DNA of 64,000 nt from Klebsiella huaxiensis (GTDB lineage Bacteria > Pseudomonadota > Gammaproteobacteria > Enterobacterales > Enterobacteriaceae). The first letter of the stretch is position 1; the number at the start of each line of letters is the position of its first letter. This document shows, in pieces, positions 26,819 through 35,336 of the stretch. Location of the stretch: assembly GCF_003261575.2 (NCBI RefSeq), contig NZ_CP036175.1:2170001-2234000 (forward strand), written 5' to 3'. The notes under the pieces were generated by a model. The model ran no database searches. It was given only the letters and a program-made list of their open reading frames with translations, and was not told where the DNA came from. Position numbers and translations under genes: made by a program.

Positions 26819-26835
26819 TTGGCTCCTCTGACTGG
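26819..26835. other. Attachment site core at the tRNA-Asn 3' end
   Basis: The 17 bases that read CCAGTCAGAGGAGCCAA on the minus strand match the core I know for asn-tRNA islands such as the HPI and ICEKp. They are the last bases of the tRNA plus one, at the integrase side. The partner copy should lie left of the window. Confidence 0.75.
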
Positions 26836-26895
26836 ACTCGAACCAGTGACATACGGATTAACAGTCCGCCGTTCTACCGACTGAACTACAGAGGA
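26820..26895 (-). tRNA. tRNA-Asn (GTT), ICE insertion target
   Basis: A 76-nt gene beginning TCCTCTGTAGTTCAGTCGG and ending with encoded CCA. The anticodon is GTT in the loop of GGACTGTTAATCC. The element lies at its 3' side and the tRNA remains complete. It is inverted relative to the copy at 28674 with the MATE gene between them. Confidence 0.97.
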
Positions 26896-26911
26896 ATCGT
26901 TGTGGAGTGGT

Positions 26912-26939
26912 ATCTTAGCGGCGAAAAAACTTTTGTCAA
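26912..26939 (-). promoter_or_regulatory. Sigma-70 promoter of tRNA-Asn
   Basis: Minus strand TTGACA (26939-26934), 16-bp spacer, TAAGAT (26917-26912), 17 bp before the tRNA start. Confidence 0.75.
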
Positions 26940-27089
26940 ACATCAATTCGCCATCCGCCTTTCAACTGGCGTATCCATCAACAATTTGTCGTAATTACCG
27001 ACAATTCATCGGGAAAAATGCTTTGCAGGATTAGCTTTTCTCTATCATCATTTGAAATGTAGTTTCAACTTTTCTCACTAAGGTCTCCC

Positions 27090-28562
27090 TTGAACGTCAC
27101 CTCCGCATTACGCCAGGCTGTCGAACGTACGTCCTGGTTCAAAAAACGCAAGAGCTATCGCGTCCTTTACTGGCGTGAAATCAGCCCTCTTGCGGTACCA
27201 ATTCTGCTGGAAAACGCCTGCGTTTTGCTGATGGGCGTACTGAGTACCTTTTTGGTCAGTTGGCTGGGTAAAGAAGCGATGGCAGGCGTGGGCCTGGCTG
27301 ATAGCTTCAATATGGTGATCCTCTCATTCTTTGCGGCGATCGACCTGGGGACGACGGTGGTGGTGGCGTTTAGTCTGGGCAAACGTGACCGGAAACGAGC
27401 AAGAGCAGCCGCGCGACAGTCGCTTGCGATCATGACGCTGTTTTCCATCGTTCTGGCGGTGGTGATACACGCCTTTGGTGAGCAGATTATTAATGTTGTC
27501 GCTGGGGATGCCACAGAACAGGTAAAAGGTCTGGCTCTGACCTATCTTGAGCTGACGGTGTTGAGCTACCCGGCGGCGGCAATTGCCCTTATCGGCAGCG
27601 GCGCGCTGCGCGGAGCAGGGACAACCAAAATTCCGCTGATAATTAACGGTGGGATGAATATTCTCAATATCATCATCAGTAGTATCCTGATTTACGGTAT
27701 TTTTTCCTGGCCAGGGCTGGGATTTGTCGGCGCTGGCCTTGGGCTAACCATTGCCCGCTATATTGGTGCCGTGGCAACCATCTGGGTATTAATGATCGGT
27801 TTTAACCCGGCCCTGCGGATTTCGCTGAAGAGCTATTTTAAGCCGTTTAACTTCGCCATTATTTGGGAAGTGATGGGGATTGGCATTCCCGCCAGTATTG
27901 AGTCCGTTTTGTTCAATGGCGGCAAATTACTGACGCAGATGTTCGTTGCTGGTATGGGAACAAATGTGATTGCCGGTAACTTTATCGCTTTCTCGGTGGC
28001 GGCATTGATCAACCTGCCGGGGAACGCCCTCGGTTCGGCATCAACGATTATTACTGGTAAACGTCTTGGAAAAGGGCAAATAGGGCAGGCAGAGCGTCAG
28101 GCGTGGCACGTCTTTTGGTTGTCAACGATAATCCTGACGCTGATTGCCTGGGGGACCGCGCCATTTGCCAGCCTGATCGCCTCATTCTATACCAGCGAAG
28201 ACGATGTCAAAGTCGTAGTCAAAGAACTGCTATGGCTAAACGCCTTCTTTATGCCGATCTGGGCGATGGCCTGGACGCTGCCGTGCGCCTTTAAAGGCGC
28301 GCGGGACGTGCGCTACACCATGTGGGTGTCGATGCTGGGTATGTGGGGCTGTCGCGTGGTGGCGGGCTACACGCTGGGGATTGTGCTCGGAATGGGGGTC
28401 ATTGGCGTCTGGCTGGGAATGGTGCTCGACTGGGCGGTGCGCGGTGTGCTGTTTTATTTCCGGATGGTCAGCGGGCGCTGGCTGTGGAAATATCCGCGAA
28501 GTAAGGTGCAGGCCGAAGACACCGGGACACAGGCTGAGGAAACGTCGCCCGGCGGTGGGTGA
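27090..28562 (+). CDS. yeeO: YeeO-like MATE-family exporter
   Basis: A 490-aa protein with the 12-helix MATE layout; the gene lies between inverted tRNA-Asn genes, exactly as yeeO does in E. coli (asnW-yeeO-asnU). It starts at TTG. E. coli YeeO is reported to export FMN and FAD; MATE proteins in general use Na+ or H+ gradients. The last 30 residues are hydrophilic and variable. The name rests on synteny plus family. Confidence 0.87.
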   Translation: MNVTSALRQAVERTSWFKKRKSYRVLYWREISPLAVPILLENACVLLMGVLSTFLVSWLGKEAMAGVGLADSFNMVILSFFAAIDLGTTVVVAFSLGKRDRKRARAAARQSLAIMTLFSIVLAVVIHAFGEQIINVVAGDATEQVKGLALTYLELTVLSYPAAAIALIGSGALRGAGTTKIPLIINGGMNILNIIISSILIYGIFSWPGLGFVGAGLGLTIARYIGAVATIWVLMIGFNPALRISLKSYFKPFNFAIIWEVMGIGIPASIESVLFNGGKLLTQMFVAGMGTNVIAGNFIAFSVAALINLPGNALGSASTIITGKRLGKGQIGQAERQAWHVFWLSTIILTLIAWGTAPFASLIASFYTSEDDVKVVVKELLWLNAFFMPIWAMAWTLPCAFKGARDVRYTMWVSMLGMWGCRVVAGYTLGIVLGMGVIGVWLGMVLDWAVRGVLFYFRMVSGRWLWKYPRSKVQAEDTGTQAEETSPGGG

Positions 28563-28626
28563 AACGCTAGTTTTTGTCCAAAGTGGAGAATTATTCGGCA
28601 AACAGTTTGAAATGTGAAAACAGCCT

Positions 28627-28655
28627 TTGACAAGGTGGGGTGCCATCGATAATAT
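28627..28655 (+). promoter_or_regulatory. Sigma-70 promoter of tRNA-Asn
   Basis: TTGACA, 17-bp spacer, TAATAT, 18 bp before the tRNA. Confidence 0.85.
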
Positions 28656-28673
28656 GCGCCCCGTTCACACGAT

Positions 28674-28749
28674 TCCTCTGTAGTTCAGTCGGTAGAACGG
28701 CGGACTGTTAATCCGTATGTCACTGGTTCGAGTCCAGTCAGAGGAGCCA
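28674..28749 (+). tRNA. tRNA-Asn (GTT)
   Basis: Same 76-nt gene as at 26820-26895 on the opposite strand, with anticodon GTT and encoded CCA. Its 3' end is followed by AATTTAGAAAA and a terminator, so this copy carries no insert. Confidence 0.97.
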
Positions 28750-28756
28750 AATTTAG

Positions 28757-28791
28757 AAAAGCCCGCTTAAGGAAACTTAAGCGGGCTTTTT
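28757..28791 (+). terminator. Rho-independent terminator after tRNA-Asn
   Basis: AAAAGCCCGCTTAAG and CTTAAGCGGGCTTTTT form a perfect stem around a short GAAA-type loop, with T run. Confidence 0.92.
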
Positions 28792-28852
28792 GCTTATGTG
28801 TTATTGATGAGAATTCTCCCTGCACGGCGCTGCCGGACAGGGAGAAATGAAA

Positions 28853-30307
28853 TTAACGGAACGGCGGTTCGTTGAAGGTTCTCAGCTTGCGTGAATGCAT
28901 GTGGTCGCCTTCGGCACGCAGCAGGTCAATCGCCCGAATGCCAATCTGTAAATGTTCGGAGATCGCCCCTTCATAGAAGCGGTTGGCCTGACCTGGTAAC
29001 TTAATCTCGCCGTGAAGCGGTTTATCGGACACGCAAAGCAGGGTGCCGTAGGGGACGCGGAAGCGGTAACCCTGCGCGGCGATAGTGGCGCTTTCCATAT
29101 CGATAGCCACTGCACGACTGAGGTTAAAGCGCAGCGCGGAGGCCGAGTAGCGCAGCTCCCAGTTACGATCGTCAGTGGTGACCACCGTTCCGGTACGCAG
29201 ACGTTGCTTAACCTCTTCACCGGGCATCCCGCTGACCTGTTTAGTGGCATCGTAGAGCGCGCGCTGGACTTCGGCGATGCTCGGAATAGGGATATCCGGC
29301 GGCAGTACCGCATCCAGCACATGGTCATCGCGCAGATAGGCGTGGGCCAGCACGTAGTCGCCAATGGTCTGGCTTTCGCGTAGGCCGCCGCAGTGGCCAA
29401 TCATCAGCCAGACGTCCGGGCGTAGCACCGCTAAATGATCGCAGATATTTTTAGCATTCGCCGGGCCTACACCAATATTAATCAGCGTGATCCCCTGTCC
29501 GTCTTTGGTGATCAGGTGCCAGGCCGGCATCTGGTGCTTTTTCCATGCCAGATCGGAAATCGCCTCTTCCGGGGCTTGCGTATCCGCCGTTATCCAGATC
29601 CCGCCCGCGCAGGAGAGGGCGATGTATGGACTATCGGGGTCAAGGATCTGGCTACAACCCCAGCGCACGAACTCATCGACGTAGCGAGTGTAGTTGGTAA
29701 ACAGCATATACGGCTGGAAATGGTCAACCGGCGTACCGGTGTAGTGGCGCAGGCGCGCCAGCGAGAAATCAACGCGGCGAGCGTCGAAGTGTGAAAGCGG
29801 GTAGTACTCGGTCGAATGGAACAGACCATCGGCGGTTTCATCGCCAATCTGCGACAGCTCGGTGGTCGGGAAAAAGCGGGTCAGACCGACGCTCATCGAG
29901 CGGTCGAGCGTTAACTCAGATCCATCGATGACGTACGGATAGGGAATTTCATGCTGCGATAACTCGACGGAGATACAGGCATCGTAGTCCTGATACAGCA
30001 TGGTGAGCTGTTCCAGCAGATAGGTGCGAAACAGTTTAGGGTTGGTAATGGTGGTGGTATAGCAACCGCTATGGGTGAAGCGGCCCCAGGCGCGAGTTTT
30101 TAAGGCTTTATGCTCAGCGCCATCCCATGAAACCGACAGCTGCGGGTAAACGAATAACCCTGCGGCGCGGGCGTTATTATCGGGCAGAGTATTATGGTTG
30201 ATATATTCGCCGATGGCTTTACGCAGCGCAGTGACCGATTTTTCATACAGCGCTTCGAGTTGCGTAAGCGCCTGTTCTGGGGTCAGCCTGGCGGCTTGCT
30301 GGTTCAT
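28853..30307 (-). CDS. amn: AMP nucleosidase
   Basis: A 484-aa protein matching E. coli Amn in length. The N-terminal domain is the AMP nucleoside phosphorylase-type regulatory region; the C-terminal half is a nucleoside phosphorylase fold (GVGPANAKNICDHLAVLRPDVWLMIGHCGG, then VAIDMESATIAAQGYRFRVPYG, SDKP). It splits AMP into adenine and ribose 5-phosphate in the cytoplasm and helps set adenylate levels under stress. amn is part of the same asn-tRNA neighbourhood in E. coli. A 132-bp promoter region precedes it. Confidence 0.97.
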   Translation of the reverse strand: MNQQAARLTPEQALTQLEALYEKSVTALRKAIGEYINHNTLPDNNARAAGLFVYPQLSVSWDGAEHKALKTRAWGRFTHSGCYTTTITNPKLFRTYLLEQLTMLYQDYDACISVELSQHEIPYPYVIDGSELTLDRSMSVGLTRFFPTTELSQIGDETADGLFHSTEYYPLSHFDARRVDFSLARLRHYTGTPVDHFQPYMLFTNYTRYVDEFVRWGCSQILDPDSPYIALSCAGGIWITADTQAPEEAISDLAWKKHQMPAWHLITKDGQGITLINIGVGPANAKNICDHLAVLRPDVWLMIGHCGGLRESQTIGDYVLAHAYLRDDHVLDAVLPPDIPIPSIAEVQRALYDATKQVSGMPGEEVKQRLRTGTVVTTDDRNWELRYSASALRFNLSRAVAIDMESATIAAQGYRFRVPYGTLLCVSDKPLHGEIKLPGQANRFYEGAISEHLQIGIRAIDLLRAEGDHMHSRKLRTFNEPPFR

Positions 30308-30439
30308 GACTTACTCCTTGTTTCTGCTCTGCTGACATTTTGCTTAGTATGTCACAGACTGGAATATGCGTCGGAGAATTTCACCTGTTTAGTTAAGAAA
30401 CTACTGAGATTAGAACCAGTTGATAATGGTATGTGCTAA

Positions 30440-30697
30440 TTAATTCGCGACAATATTGTCGATGTTAGCCCAGCGATCAGCGCTAAAGTGCGTGGCATTG
30501 AGCACTTTTACCGTTAAAGCCTTATCATCATTAATGCAATACAACGCGTTTGCCAGCGGCGTTAGCTTGTCACCTTCCTGCAAACGGCGGCAGCAGAGAG
30601 TGATTTCGGCAATAATCATTAACTGGCCGCTTTGTAAGACCACTGTGGTGTGCGCTGACGCCGACTCCTTGCGTACTTTCTTAACCCACCATTCCAT
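30440..30697 (-). CDS. Hypothetical 85-aa protein
   Basis: A small soluble protein with a basic N terminus (MEWWVKKVRKESASAHTTVVLQ) and then a mixed alpha/beta sequence including two adjacent Cys (TLCCRRL). I do not recognise a family. GGGATAAAAA lies before the ATG, a weak ribosome site. It is upstream of amn on the same strand with a 132-bp gap, and divergent from the hydrolase gene. Confidence 0.6.
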   Translation of the reverse strand: MEWWVKKVRKESASAHTTVVLQSGQLMIIAEITLCCRRLQEGDKLTPLANALYCINDDKALTVKVLNATHFSADRWANIDNIVAN

Positions 30698-30839
30698 TTT
30701 TTATCCCTGAGCTGTTACATTTGGGCGATAATTAATGTTTGCACCTCTTCTGGCAATAAGAATAGCCGCTTGGTTTAGTCTATGTTTAAAAAGAGAATCG
30801 CAGGATCTGATTCGGTCTGCGTAATAACCCCTCCCTGGC

Positions 30840-32408
30840 GTGCAAAGAGATAATTCGGACAGAAATATGGCAATGGTGCGTTTTACCCGGCTTTTGAATA
30901 AGTCTGGCTTAACAATGGTCTCTTTGGCAAAGAAGGCGGCGATTGGCCTGGTGGTAGTAGTGATTGTCTTTTTTATTGGCCGTATTTACGAATCCCAACG
31001 CGGTCCGGCGCTGCACCGCTGGCATACCTGGACGGCGGACGAAATGACTGCCAGCGAGATAGACCATGCCACGTTTGCCCAATATCAGGCGCGGGAAGAG
31101 GCTATTTTCCGCGATATGAAAAGCAACATTACCGACACGCTGAGCGACGATGAAAAAACGGCGATTAACCGTTTTTACGCCCAAAGCCTGGTTTATCCGG
31201 ATAAGTTTCAACCCGACTGGAACCGCTCCTTTATTTTGTTGCCGCAGGGTAAACCGCGCGGCGCTGCGGTATTGCTCCACGGACTGACGGATTCCCCCTA
31301 CAGCGTGCACTATCTGGCGCAACGCTATCAGCAGCAGGGGTTTATCTCCGTTGCGCCGAGGTTACCGGGACACGGTACCGCACCAGGCGCGTTGACCGGT
31401 GTCGATCGCGATGAGTGGATTGCCACCACGCGTCTGGCGGTGCGTGAAGCAACGCGACTGGCGGGGCCAGACGTGCCGCTGCACGTGATTGGCTACTCTA
31501 ACGGCGGGGCGCTGGCACTCAAATATGCTCTTGATAGTCTGGAAGATAAATCGTTGCGTCGGCCGCAACAAATAATCCTGCTGTCACCGATGATTGGCGT
31601 CACCGCGTTTGCCCGTTTTGCCGGGCTGGCCGGTTTACCCGCGATATTCCCGGCTTTCGCCCGCGCGGCATGGCTGAACGTCGTCCCGGAATTTAATCCC
31701 TATAAATACAATTCGTTCCCGGTTAAGGCGGCCAGGCAGTCGTGGCTGTTATCACAGGCGCTGCAACAGCAAATCGTGCAGGAAGCGCAAAGTCAGCGGC
31801 TGGGGGAATTAGCGCCAGTATTAACTTTTCAGTCGGTGATGGACTCAACGGTGAGCACGCGGGCGGTGGTGGATTCGCTTTATCGGTATTTACCCGATAA
31901 CGGCAGCGAACTGGTGATTTTTGATATTAACCAGGCGGCGAATTTACGTGCGCTGTTCCGGCCCTCGTTATACTCGGCGGTGAATACGTTATTGCCGCCC
32001 GCGCCGCGCCCCTACGGCACTACGGTGATTACTAATGCCGCTCCCGACACCTACGAAACGGTAGCCCGCACAACGCTTGCCGGAACCCGAACGGAAACCG
32101 TCACGCCGCTGCATATTGCCTGGCCACAGGATATGTATTCGCTGTCGCACGTGGCGGTGCCGTTCCCGCTGACCGATTCGCTGTATGGTCGTGAACCGGC
32201 AGAGAAGAATCGCTACGGGATTAGCATTGGTACTATTTCGCTGCGCGGTGAAACCTCAACGCTGAGCGTCGGGCTGGATACGTTAATGCGCGTCACCTCC
32301 AACCCGTTTTTCCCGTGGATGATGGTGAGAATTGACCATCATATTGCCTGTAGCGAGCAGGCCGATGTGGCCGCCTGCCTGCGTCCGGAGGCCGCGGCTT
32401 CAGAATAG
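30840..32408 (+). CDS. Membrane-anchored alpha/beta hydrolase
   Basis: A 522-aa protein with one N-terminal membrane anchor (about 33-48). The hydrolase domain starts near residue 140: oxyanion loop LLHGLTDSPYS, then the nucleophile elbow GYSNG with Ser220, and a late Asp/His region ending in RIDHHIAC. The active site should face the periplasm. It resembles lipases/esterases or carboxylesterase-type hydrolases; the substrate is unknown. Possible starts at 30840, 30867 and 30873 are close together. The gene overlaps the convergent Gate-domain gene by 9 bp. Confidence 0.82.
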   Translation: MQRDNSDRNMAMVRFTRLLNKSGLTMVSLAKKAAIGLVVVVIVFFIGRIYESQRGPALHRWHTWTADEMTASEIDHATFAQYQAREEAIFRDMKSNITDTLSDDEKTAINRFYAQSLVYPDKFQPDWNRSFILLPQGKPRGAAVLLHGLTDSPYSVHYLAQRYQQQGFISVAPRLPGHGTAPGALTGVDRDEWIATTRLAVREATRLAGPDVPLHVIGYSNGGALALKYALDSLEDKSLRRPQQIILLSPMIGVTAFARFAGLAGLPAIFPAFARAAWLNVVPEFNPYKYNSFPVKAARQSWLLSQALQQQIVQEAQSQRLGELAPVLTFQSVMDSTVSTRAVVDSLYRYLPDNGSELVIFDINQAANLRALFRPSLYSAVNTLLPPAPRPYGTTVITNAAPDTYETVARTTLAGTRTETVTPLHIAWPQDMYSLSHVAVPFPLTDSLYGREPAEKNRYGISIGTISLRGETSTLSVGLDTLMRVTSNPFFPWMMVRIDHHIACSEQADVAACLRPEAAASE

Positions 32409-33332
32409 CGTCACGTGCATAATGGTGCGGATGGCAATTCCGGCGATAGCCCCGGTGGCGGCGAAGCGGAACAGGCGTACGAAACGCGAGCTGACTCCCA
32501 AAAAGATGCCGATGCCGGGGAGATCAAAGGTCTGTACTAACAGGCCTGCGGAGGCATTAATTTGGCTCACGGTCACTTTACCTTGCTGAATCATTTCTGA
32601 GACCACGCCGAAATAGGCCGTGCCGCCCGCAACACATTTGACCAGCGCCGGGAGCACGAAGTTAACCGGAATATTCAGCCACAGTAGCAGCGGCAGCAGC
32701 AAGCGCTGGAGCATCTCAATCAGGCCTGCCGCCTGCATAAACCCGACGATAGCCAATGACAGGATCAGCATGGGCACCGCGCCGAGCGCCAGACGAATGG
32801 CGTCTGAACCGGCGCTATTGATAACGGCGATGATCCCCTGGTTATTCTGCTCGGCATTGGGCAGATCTTCAGCCCGCGCGTTTTCAACAATCGACAGCTT
32901 GCGGCCAGTAATATGCCAGGTTACCGCGGCGGCGCACAGCCCGCCGACAATAGAAATGACAATAGAGGCCAGCCAGTGCAAGCCAAAAGGTGTTAACGGG
33001 TAGAAAACGTTGCCTTGTCCCATGGCGAAGAGCATTGCCAGCGTGGCAGCCATCTGCCGGTCCGACGCGCCGCGTTTATCCATAATAGCGAGGGTCGCCA
33101 GCGGAGCGGCAAAACTGACAAAATTCATCTGAATCAGGGCAAAAGCGCTCATCCCTGTTAAGCCGAACGGCTTAAGCAGCGGGGCGAGCCAGCGAACGAT
33201 AACGTCCAGGACCCCGCGCACTTCCAGATATTTCATCACGATGAGCATGACAACCATGATTGGCAATAGCGTATAAAGCGCCACGTCAACGGAGGTTTTT
33301 CCCGCCGACATAATAATGCTGATGAAGTCCAT
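32400..33332 (-). CDS. Nucleoside-recognition (Gate) domain membrane protein
   Basis: A 310-aa protein with about eight to nine membrane helices and the Gate-domain patterns (MNFVSFAAPLATLAIMDKRG; later CVAGGTAYFGVVSE). It looks related to YjiG/SpmB and ferrous-iron/nucleoside transporter gate proteins. The transported species is unknown. It is probably a single-gene unit, convergent with the hydrolase. Confidence 0.78.
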   Translation of the reverse strand: MDFISIIMSAGKTSVDVALYTLLPIMVVMLIVMKYLEVRGVLDVIVRWLAPLLKPFGLTGMSAFALIQMNFVSFAAPLATLAIMDKRGASDRQMAATLAMLFAMGQGNVFYPLTPFGLHWLASIVISIVGGLCAAAVTWHITGRKLSIVENARAEDLPNAEQNNQGIIAVINSAGSDAIRLALGAVPMLILSLAIVGFMQAAGLIEMLQRLLLPLLLWLNIPVNFVLPALVKCVAGGTAYFGVVSEMIQQGKVTVSQINASAGLLVQTFDLPGIGIFLGVSSRFVRLFRFAATGAIAGIAIRTIMHVTLF

Positions 33333-33558
33333 CTATTTCTCAATCACTGCGGACAGAAAGGATAATTAGCGCCATCATAGTCCCCGCGGGAAGGAAATGA
33401 AATCGCCGCGAAGACTCTCTCTGTCCTGAAAAGAGTTGCGAACTGGACTTGCAATTAGCGCCGCCGGGTGTAGAAAATTTGTCCTCTGATATTTGCAAAG
33501 CCTGTTTTTTGTTCCCAAACTGAATTAACACCGGGCGACTTTCTTTAAGGATAAAACA

Positions 33559-34134
33559 ATGCGACGTTGTCTGCGGATAGTGTGGGGAACTCTGTTTATT
33601 TTCGCCTTTGCGGTACAGGCTGAAACAAAGGTTTACGGCGAACAGCGCGTCAGCGGCTGGTGGAACTGGCTAAAAGACGATGTCTCGCAAACCTGGAATC
33701 AGCCGCAAAATTACGATTTGTATCTGCCGTTTCTCAGCTGGCATAACCGTTTTATGTACGATAAAGAGAAAACCGATAACTACAATGAGATGCCGTGGGG
33801 TGGGGGATTTGGTGTCTCAAGATATAACGAAGAAGGTAACTGGAGTTCGCTCTACGCAATGATGTTTAAGGATTCGCACAACGAGTGGCAGCCGATAATC
33901 GGCTACGGCTGGGAGAAGGGCTGGTATCTGGATAATAGCCGCGATTTTCGTCTGGGGCTTGGGGTGACCGCCGGGATAACCGCCCGAGAAGACTTCGCCA
34001 ACTACGTACCGCTACCGATTATTTTGCCGCTCTTTTCCGCCAGCTATCGCCGTCTGAGCGTGCAGTTCACCTATATTCCCGGCACCTACAATAACGGCAA
34101 CGTGCTGTTTGCATGGCTGCGCTACGGTTTTTAA
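33559..34134 (+). CDS. pagP: Lipid A palmitoyltransferase PagP
   Basis: A 191-aa outer-membrane beta-barrel enzyme with a signal peptide ending AVQA. Active-site residues corresponding to E. coli His33, Asp76 and Ser77 are present as His62 (SWHNRF) and Asp105-Ser106 (KDSHNEW). The C terminus ends in aromatic Phe (LRYGF), as for barrel insertion. PagP moves palmitate from phospholipid to lipid A and so gives resistance to cationic peptides; it is normally PhoPQ-controlled. AAGGA precedes the ATG. In E. coli pagP lies elsewhere (next to cspE), so the location is different here. Confidence 0.95.
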   Translation: MRRCLRIVWGTLFIFAFAVQAETKVYGEQRVSGWWNWLKDDVSQTWNQPQNYDLYLPFLSWHNRFMYDKEKTDNYNEMPWGGGFGVSRYNEEGNWSSLYAMMFKDSHNEWQPIIGYGWEKGWYLDNSRDFRLGLGVTAGITAREDFANYVPLPIILPLFSASYRRLSVQFTYIPGTYNNGNVLFAWLRYGF

Positions 34135-34220
34135 ATGAGGCGACAGGTTATTGAGGGGGGATGGCCTGAGGTAGATGAAAATCTGTATCAGGTATTGTTC
34201 TTAGGCATTGTGCTGGCTTC

Positions 34221-34324
34221 TTGTCGGGTGGCGGCTGACGCCTTACCCGACCTACAAAACCACCAATATCATCACGTTATGCACTTCCCGTAGGCCCGGT
34301 AAGGCGTTAGCCGCCACCGGGCAA
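34221..34324. repeat. REP/BIME-type palindrome pair
   Basis: Two inverted REP-like units, TTGTCGGGTGGCGGCTGACG... (34221-34255) and GTAGGCCCGGTAAGGCGTTA... (34290-34324), separated by 34 bp, in the space between pagP and the acyltransferase. Convergent genes, so it may also act in transcript ending or mRNA protection. Confidence 0.85.
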
Positions 34325-34360
34325 TCCCACAAAACGCACGTTACCAACAATCAGAAACCA

Positions 34361-35326
34361 TCAAATCGTAATCACCTTTTTCACCAGCGAATTCGACAGC
34401 GCCAGCATTGAAATTAACACCGAGGCGATGAACGTCAGGACAATCAGCATTAACTTGGTCCCCAGCGAGCTAATTGGGATAAGCGCGGTCAGCAGATGAA
34501 AAACGGAGTAGTGGAGAATATAGACGCCGGTCATCGTTTTACTGATAGTCGCCAGAATGGTCTCTTTAAACTCGCTGTTTTTACGAAACCGTACGCCATT
34601 GGCGGCAATCACCAGCGCCACCACCAAAATATAAATTTGTGATCCGGTAAGAATGAACGCATTTCTGTCAGCCTTAAAGAGGGCGAAGAAGAAATGGCGC
34701 TCGTAAAACCAGGTGAAGAGATAAATAAACGGAATGGCGATCATCGCGCCTTTCACTACTCTCTCACGGGTCAGCCAACTGGCGACCAGCGGATCGCTGA
34801 ACAGCTGGCCGGTCAGGTAAAACAGCAACCAGGTCCACAAACGGTACTGAGGGGCCAGGCTCAGCGCATGAACATCAGGATATAGCGCGGACAGCAGATC
34901 GTAGCCATATGAGAGTAACAGCAGCGCAAATACCACGCCGAAGAATAGCGTGCGTCGCTGGCTGAGCCACTCGATAAGTGGATGAAAGGTGTAAATCACA
35001 ATAAAGGCAAAAACAAACCACGGCTGGATAAGATAACCGCGCTGGTAGGGTTCCCAGAGATAGTACACCGTCATCCAGAACAGGAAGACGATAACTACGC
35101 TTTTGATTTTACCCATTTGCCACTGCGAATCGTGCCGCGATTGCGAATCCAGATAGCCCGCCACCACAAAAAACAGCGGCGTGGCTATGGTCGAAATAAA
35201 CGTCAGAAAACCGAGGACCCAGTGATAGTCGTAATCATAGCGATCCCAGGTGTTGTAAATGGTGAAAAAGGTCACCGCTGTCATGCATCCCAGCGTTTTA
35301 ATAATATTTAATCCGGTGGTGTTCAT
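34361..35326 (-). CDS. Acyltransferase family 3 membrane protein
   Basis: A 321-aa protein with about ten membrane helices in the Acyl_transf_3 layout (VAGYLDSQSR near 58, ISKTMTGVYILHYSVFHLL near 265). Such enzymes, e.g. OafA or WecH, transfer acetyl or other acyl groups to sugars or lipids at the inner membrane. The ATG is ten bases past the RND pump stop, with AAGGGT upstream, so it is the last gene of the efflux operon. The acceptor is unknown. Confidence 0.82.
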   Translation of the reverse strand: MNTTGLNIIKTLGCMTAVTFFTIYNTWDRYDYDYHWVLGFLTFISTIATPLFFVVAGYLDSQSRHDSQWQMGKIKSVVIVFLFWMTVYYLWEPYQRGYLIQPWFVFAFIVIYTFHPLIEWLSQRRTLFFGVVFALLLLSYGYDLLSALYPDVHALSLAPQYRLWTWLLFYLTGQLFSDPLVASWLTRERVVKGAMIAIPFIYLFTWFYERHFFFALFKADRNAFILTGSQIYILVVALVIAANGVRFRKNSEFKETILATISKTMTGVYILHYSVFHLLTALIPISSLGTKLMLIVLTFIASVLISMLALSNSLVKKVITI

Positions 35327-35336
35327 TATTGTGGCT

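Larger units (their letters stand above)
1..26835. mobile_element. Integrative and conjugative element, tRNA-Asn end (partial)
   Basis: A P4-type integrase lies directly beside the 3' end of a tRNA-Asn gene, and a VirB-type conjugation operon lies 18 kb further in, so this stretch is read as one end of an ICE. The layout (asn tRNA, integrase, cargo, AlpA-type regulator, virB1 to virB9) resembles the ICEKp group of Klebsiella. Here the cargo is efflux and transport genes, and no yersiniabactin genes are seen. The relaxase, coupling protein, virB10/11, oriT and far attachment site would lie left of position 1, so the element's full size and mobility cannot be judged. The link between cargo and transfer region is inferred from contiguity. 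Confidence 0.8.
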
